DNA of 64,000 nt, taken from contig CM043699.1 of the NCBI GenBank assembly GCA_023935145.1, positions 108,624,536 through 108,688,535 on the forward strand. Direction: 5' to 3'. The notes beneath the pieces were generated by a model. That model saw only the letters and a list, made by a program, of their open reading frames with translations, did not search any database and was not told where the DNA came from. Shown here piece by piece: positions 59,501 to 64,000 of the stretch. A program made the translations under genes and the position numbers. Source of the stretch: Bretschneidera sinensis. Taxonomy: Eukaryota; Streptophyta; Magnoliopsida; Brassicales; Akaniaceae. Position 1 is the stretch's first letter, and each line of letters opens with the position of its first letter.

Positions 59501-59687
59501 AACTAAGCATATAGAGATTAGACATCATTTCTTAAGAGACCATGCTCAAAAAGGTGATATAAGATTAGAATTTATACCTTCAGAAGATCAAATAGCTGAT
59601 ATTCTTACAAAACCCTTAAGTGAAGCTAGTTTTTGCAAAATAAGAAAGTTGATGGGATTGCTTGATTTTGATAAATTGAATGTTTGA
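56565..59687 (+). pseudogene. pol: Sirevirus pol: protease, integrase, RT, RNase H
   Basis: Same frame as gag, directly after its TAG ([25 protein letters not shown]). Protease D-S-G is at 56607-56615. Integrase has WHRRLGH and CNACQMGK (zinc), then DLFGP, SDHGKEF and NGVVERKN as D, D, E. RT has [34 protein letters not shown] and YVDDIIFGA (58731). A TAA at 58911-58913 interrupts KDL*KRFGMESSKP, where Leu is usual. RNase H continues in frame with YSDADFAG, STAEAEYVAA and HSRTKHIEIRHHFLRDH, ending at 59687. There are no frameshifts in over 5 kb. The gag-pol TAG could be a readthrough stop or a simple mutation. Confidence 0.93.
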
Positions 59688-60395
59688 TTGCATCTCATTT
59701 CATCATTTGCATGTTTGACATTGAGTGAAAGAGTATTAATCGTTGTTTAATTATTTCCCTCACTCAAAAATGTCAAAGATAAAACAAATTCGTGCTTAAA
59801 ATAACAGACTGGAAATTTTGCTAAGAGTCCAGTCGACTGGTACATATAACCCAGTCGACTGGTAAGTCTCTGCCTGTTTTTCCAGTCGACTGGTAATTTT
59901 GATCCAGTCGACTGGTAACTCTCTGTCAAAACTTCCAGACGACTGTTAAGTCTTCTCCAGTCGTCTATAAGATCAAATCCTGCTTGGAGCCAAATTTTTT
60001 CATTTTTTTTGAACCTCCAGTCGACTGGTAACGATAGCCCAGTAGACTGGTATCTCACTGCCAGTTGATCCAGTCGACTGGTACGTTTACCCGGTCGACT
60101 GGTAAGAGAAACAGTTCATCTTTTCAAAGGGGCCCAGTCGACTGGTAAGTTTACCCAGTCGACTGGTATCGTGATTCTATAAAAGGGACTGTTCATTTTC
60201 GCGCTTCTTACGCCATTTTCAAAGAGCCCAAGCTTTCTCTCTCTAGAAAAATTCATCTTTTTGATCTAAAAACCATCCAAATCCCTTCTAAACACACCGA
60301 TCTACTCATTCCTAAAGAGATTTTTAACTTTCTACGGTTAAAATATCTCATTTTTACCAAATTTCCTTTTTCCAAAAACTTCAAATTTCTCGAAA
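59688..60395 (+). promoter_or_regulatory. Putative internal promoter: palindrome array plus TATA ahead of the extra ORF
   Basis: Between pol and the extra ORF lie eight exact CCAGTCGACTGG copies (from about 59830 to 60166, last ones at 60134-60145 and 60155-60166) and four one- or two-base variants. The array is followed 12 bases later by TATAAAA at 60178-60184. The ORF starts 212 bases after the TATA box, a fitting leader length. This mirrors the palindrome-then-TATA layout of the LTR but is not an LTR copy: the spacers differ. Transcription from here is inferred. Confidence 0.6.
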
Positions 60396-61652
60396 ATGAG
60401 TGACAAAATCCGTATAAAACTCACAACAAGTGGACCTAATGCGCCCAAAAAGCCTAGGTCTTCAAAACCTTCGGTTTCGGAATCAAAAGGGAAGGGAGTA
60501 GCAGGGTCATCCAACAAGGAGCCCAGAATAGAGTTGGAGCAGGCTCTGTTTTTCAGCCCAGCTGCTCATAAGAGGTATAACTCTATAATCCGTCACAAGA
60601 AAATCATGACGGGTAGAGTCGTTGATTTCGACTCCATTCGTCATGGTAATTTCGATATTCTACCAGCCTTTGAGGCAATAAATCTGACCCCACTGGTCAG
60701 TATTCATGAAAAATATTACCCGCGACTGATTCACCAGTTCTATGCGAACTTGGTGAAACCCAGTCCTCTGGCTCTGAGATTCAGAACCAGAGTTAGCGGT
60801 GTGGAGTTTGAGGTCAACACTGACCTCTTAATGAGCATTCTGAGAATCCCTATAAGGGGGGTTCAATGGAGTCTGGATGGATGGCCAGACAACTTTGAAG
60901 TTGAGGAGGCCTGTCGGATAGTCAGGGGCGACCCTAACTATGTGTACAGACCCACTACATTTCACACATGTAGTGACTTGCCCCTCGACTCAAAAATGTT
61001 TCAATTGATTGTCAGTTGGACCATCCACCCGAGACTCGGGAGTCGAGGGTATCTATCTAAAATAGATACGGTATTGATTTGGTGCCTAAAAACTGGGCAC
61101 CACTTCAATATATATCCTCTGCTGCTCGCCAACATGATAAATGGCGAAGCAAACGACTCCGGGTGTCTTCCTTATGGGATGCTCATTACACTCATCCTCC
61201 AGCACTTCCGGGTACCTTTGCCTGCCTCCGAGGCTCAGGATATCGGATTGACGGATATCATCAACATCTCATCTCTAAAGAAGATGGGATGCACTGTTCG
61301 TGAAGGGTTTCTCTATCCTAAGACCGGAAAGCGCCTAAGGATTCGAGAGGATGCGAGTGACAGTGATGAGGATGCTGATACGGCTGCTGAGATGGAGACA
61401 GATACCCGAGCACCTCCCATTGGTGACTCGAGTACTGGTCAGACTGGATATGATGACATCCTACGAGCTATCACGAGTCTTCAGATGACGATGGAGTCCG
61501 GTTTTCAGTCCATGCAGTCCGATTATCAGAGGCTGAGCTCCTCCATAGACCACCTACGGGATGACTTCGAGTTACATCGAGAGCATACCGAGGGTTCCCT
61601 AGCTGAGATTAGGGAACTTCTTCGTGACAGCTCGGACTCTCCCGCACCATGA
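60396..61652 (+). CDS. Envelope-position ORF, plant-transposon-protein-like with C-terminal coiled coil
   Basis: Intact 418-residue frame from ATG 60396 (MSDKIRIKLTTSG). A basic Ser/Lys-rich N-terminus (PKKPRSSKPSVSESKGKG) is followed by a globular part: FDSIRHGNFDILPAFEAI, RLIHQFYANLVK, VSGVEFEVNTDLLMSILRIP, TFHTCSDLPLDSKMFQLIVS, TVLIWCLKTGHHFNIYP and SGCLPYGMLITLILQHF. An acidic linker (DASDSDEDADTAAEMETD) leads into a helical, heptad-like C-terminus (LQMTMESGFQSMQSDYQRLS). It resembles the 'putative plant transposon protein' family, found in Sirevirus and Athila elements between pol and the 3' LTR. No signal peptide is visible and only weak hydrophobic helices, so a true envelope role is doubtful. 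Function is unknown. Confidence 0.85.
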   Translation: MSDKIRIKLTTSGPNAPKKPRSSKPSVSESKGKGVAGSSNKEPRIELEQALFFSPAAHKRYNSIIRHKKIMTGRVVDFDSIRHGNFDILPAFEAINLTPLVSIHEKYYPRLIHQFYANLVKPSPLALRFRTRVSGVEFEVNTDLLMSILRIPIRGVQWSLDGWPDNFEVEEACRIVRGDPNYVYRPTTFHTCSDLPLDSKMFQLIVSWTIHPRLGSRGYLSKIDTVLIWCLKTGHHFNIYPLLLANMINGEANDSGCLPYGMLITLILQHFRVPLPASEAQDIGLTDIINISSLKKMGCTVREGFLYPKTGKRLRIREDASDSDEDADTAAEMETDTRAPPIGDSSTGQTGYDDILRAITSLQMTMESGFQSMQSDYQRLSSSIDHLRDDFELHREHTEGSLAEIRELLRDSSDSPAP

Positions 61653-62312
61653 GTCTCTTTCGTTTATCAGTTCTTAGCACTTTTCCAGTTTTTGTCACAT
61701 AGCACGGACATCTCATGTTTGTTTTTTTTAGCTATGGCTCTATGAGGCCCTACTTGTATTGACTTTTTCTCTATGATGATGTAATACTATTAACCATATT
61801 TATTGCATTTATTTACGCTATTTGTGATATGTTAGAATTGTTTTAAATATCTGTTTAGTCACTAAATCTGATATAAAATACTTATATGCTTGAAAAACTT
61901 CCGGTTCTTCCCGGGAAGGCTTCTGAAATTCAAAAGAAGCCACATCTTCGCGTACATATTTGTATTCTTATAACCTATTTGACTGTATTGGCTAAGTAGC
62001 TTATTTTTTATGTAATGCCCCCCCTTTGGTTGCTGTTGTCAAAACGGGGGAGAAAAATGAGAAAAACGAAAAAAATCTAAGTAAAACGCAACCAATGCAT
62101 AGATTTAGGGGGAGCATTGCTCCATATCTGTGTAAAAATGTTTATTGATTGGTTGAGTTTAATTTTAGATTGGTTGAAAGAAATATAAACTGTGTTTGCT
62201 TGTTTACAGGGTGGTTTTACTCGAAAAACAGAGGAGACTCTGTCCAATTTTTTGTAAAATCTTAACACTTAGTTTTTAAAACTGTTTTTATATTATTAGT
62301 TTTGTCATCATC
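61653..62312 (+). other. Sirevirus 3' untranslated internal region
   Basis: AT-rich, no open frame. It contains a polypurine-like stretch 'agatttagggggagcattgc' at 62099-62118, a possible second (central) purine tract, before the main tract next to the 3' LTR. Confidence 0.55.
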
Positions 62313-62327
62313 AAAAAGGGGGGAGAT
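62313..62327 (+). other. Polypurine tract of the Sirevirus element
   Basis: AAAAAGGGGGGAGAT immediately before the 3' LTR, in the context CATCATCAAAAAGGGGGGAG that is standard for copia elements. Confidence 0.9.
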
Positions 62328-63492
62328 TGTTGACCCTCGCCCGTATTTTAATGATAGCAAAACACAACTGTTATTTAACTAACATGTTTAAACTAAGTTG
62401 TATTAAGGATCAAACACATTCAACCAAGGAACAAAGTGCAAAAACTCGAACCAAATCAAGTATCAAGTGAAGACTGAAGATCTAGTATAGGTCTTAAGGT
62501 TTAGAACCAATGTAAGTCTCACTCATACATTGTATTAGCTTGTTCAATGGCTCAAACACAAAAGGTTTTTCTAAAACCATTTATTTTTAATGTTTTTAAT
62601 AAAAAAACAGAAGAAAAACTGGGTTGGAAGACAACCCAGTCGACTGGGTACATATACCAGTCGACTGGTATATGGGTCAGAAGGTACCCAGTCGACTGGA
62701 TGATATATACCAGTCGACTGGATACCCAGAAGGTCTGAAAACGTATATTTTTCAAGTGAACCCAGTCGACTGGTATCTCGACCCAGTCGACTGGTATCTC
62801 GACCCAGTCGACTGGTAGTTCAAAAATATGACCGTTGGACTCCAAATCTGAACGTTTTAAAGTAAATCTTTTTCAAATTAAAGTCCAAAACGGCCATATT
62901 AATTGATTGCTATATAAACCCATTCAGCAAAGCATTCAAAAACAAGCAGCACATATTCAAAAAGAGTTGATCTCATATAATCAAGTTTTTATACTCTTGA
63001 AACACAAAAAGCTTTGAAATAATCTTATTGAGCCATTTCTTCAAGCTTTACTTTGAAAGAGAGACATTTCTGTTGTAATAAGCTTTCATTTGTTGTCTCT
63101 CTACCTTTTACTTTACACCATCTTTGTAAAGGGATTACTTCCGAGAGGAAGGGGAAACTTCCGAAAGGAAGGGGATTTTTCGGTTTAAGCAATTCCTGTA
63201 AATTGCTTGTGTACGGTTTGTGCAACACCCGGCTAAGTTGTGCGACTAAGTTTTCTTAGTGGATTACTTCAAGGAGTTCCTTGAAGAGAGTGGACGTAGG
63301 GTCGGAACGAATCCGATATTGCCGAACCACTATAACTGTGTTTGCATCATCTTTCCTTAAACTCTTTATTTACAGCTTTTTACTTGTATTAATTATTTGT
63401 TGCTTATCAGTTTTTATAAACTTGTATAAATTCCGCAAAAGTTTTTAAAAACCCAATTCACCCCCCCTCTTGGGTTGAAACCTCGAGCTACA
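62328..63492 (+). repeat. 3' LTR of the Sirevirus element (1165 bp)
   Basis: Seven CCAGTCGACTGG copies (first at 62636, last near 62804). Compared with the 5' LTR it lacks one block holding four palindromes (about 107 bp) and has one extra 22-base unit (TATCTCGACCCAGTCGACTGG). These two changes account for the whole 85-bp length difference. Outside the array only about six substitutions are seen by eye. TATATAAA is at 62911-62918. Confidence 0.95.
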
Positions 63493-63497
63493 ATTTG

Positions 63498-64000
63498 TAA
63501 CTTGTTCTAGTTAAGTACTTAACATTAAAAATTTGTTTCATCTGAAACTTTTATCTTTAACGCGGTTAAATTTATTTATTTTTTCCTTTTTTAAAAAAAT
63601 AGATTACACAACAATAAGTAATCCTTTTTAACCCCTTATCCCTCCCACCTCTAATGTGAGTGGAACTTGATCATTGATTTTTTGTACAATGACAAGTGAT
63701 GCTAGCAATTAATCAAATAAAACCCTTTAATCTTATCTCCATTGATCAAATAAGAGAACATTCAAACTCTAACTGATTTAAACCGTAAATTTTGTCTTTT
63801 TTGATATTTTATAACTATTATTTCTGTCAATTTGAATTGTCACTATGGAGAATCTACAAACCTTTGCACGTCCTAGACGGAGTCAAATCTATGGAGAGAG
63901 TTTTTCATGATACTGCAACTATGTCAAAATACCGATGTAATTATGTGAAGGATCCAATTGAAAGAAATTTATAACATGAAAACCCCAACTGAAAAGGATA
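63498..64000. other. Right flank, intergenic
   Basis: Host sequence continuing from left of the Sirevirus insertion. AT-rich, no supported feature. Confidence 0.5.

Larger units (their letters stand above)
53199..63492 (+). mobile_element. Sirevirus-type copia element with envelope-position ORF, target duplication ATTTG
   Basis: Complete element of 10294 bp. LTRs are 53199-54448 and 62328-63492, the primer site is 54451-54463 and the polypurine tract 62313-62327. ATTTG stands at 53194-53198 and 63493-63497. Gag-pol (54504-59687) is one frame with three stops and no frameshift. An intact extra ORF (60396-61652) follows. The size, long Gag with coiled coil, extra ORF and palindromic LTR clusters are all typical of the Sirevirus (SIRE/Maximus) lineage. 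The LTRs differ by only a handful of substitutions, so the insertion is young. Confidence 0.95.

Overview
This is nuclear DNA of a higher plant, most likely a eudicot. It is AT-rich, and almost all of it is LTR retrotransposons of both superfamilies (Ty3/Gypsy and Ty1/Copia), nested in each other and in a few scraps of host sequence. I see no bacterial operons, rRNA, tRNA or CRISPR.

Layout. 1-15964: a decayed minus-strand Ty3 chromovirus of Tekay/Del type whose 3' LTR runs off the left edge. It is split by an Athila-type Ty3 element (2287-10805, minus). 16998-19022: a plus-strand solo LTR of the same Tekay-like family with the 5-bp target duplication CAGAT. 19645-28284: a second Athila-type element (minus, duplication GTTAT) with gag, protease and a decayed extra ORF but no reverse transcriptase or integrase. 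28718-32831: a probable very long solo LTR of Ogre/Tat type. 33181-34023: a minus-strand copia remnant. 34024-43528: an intron-containing pseudogene of the splicing factor SLU7, interrupted by a gag-only copia element (34216-37687, duplication GTATG) and by a very young copia element (38337-43473, duplication CATAT, identical LTRs). 44648-45223: an apparently intact DUF761-type host gene on the minus strand. About 46880-50085: a Tat-like Ty3 remnant that holds a solo Sirevirus-like LTR (47835-49036, duplication AAGGT). 53199-63492: a nearly complete 10.3-kb Sirevirus-type copia element (duplication ATTTG) with gag-pol and an intact 418-residue extra ORF in the envelope-like position.

The most interesting signal is in non-coding DNA. 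Several unrelated LTR families carry dense clusters of short palindromes just upstream of the LTR TATA box: CCAGTCGACTGG in the Sirevirus, GCGATCGATCGC in the Athila elements, and looser dyads in the others. In the Sirevirus a second cluster, followed at once by a TATA box, lies between pol and the extra ORF and looks like an internal promoter for that ORF. The second Athila element has a matching palindrome cluster in the same relative place, ahead of a decayed ORF that seems to belong to the same protein family.

Most coding regions are broken by in-frame stops, many explicable as G-to-A changes (Trp codons turned to stops, a catalytic Glu to Lys, a protease Asp to Asn). Element boundaries were set by eye from LTR ends, primer-binding sites and target duplications. 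Clade names rest on motif recognition, not on searches.
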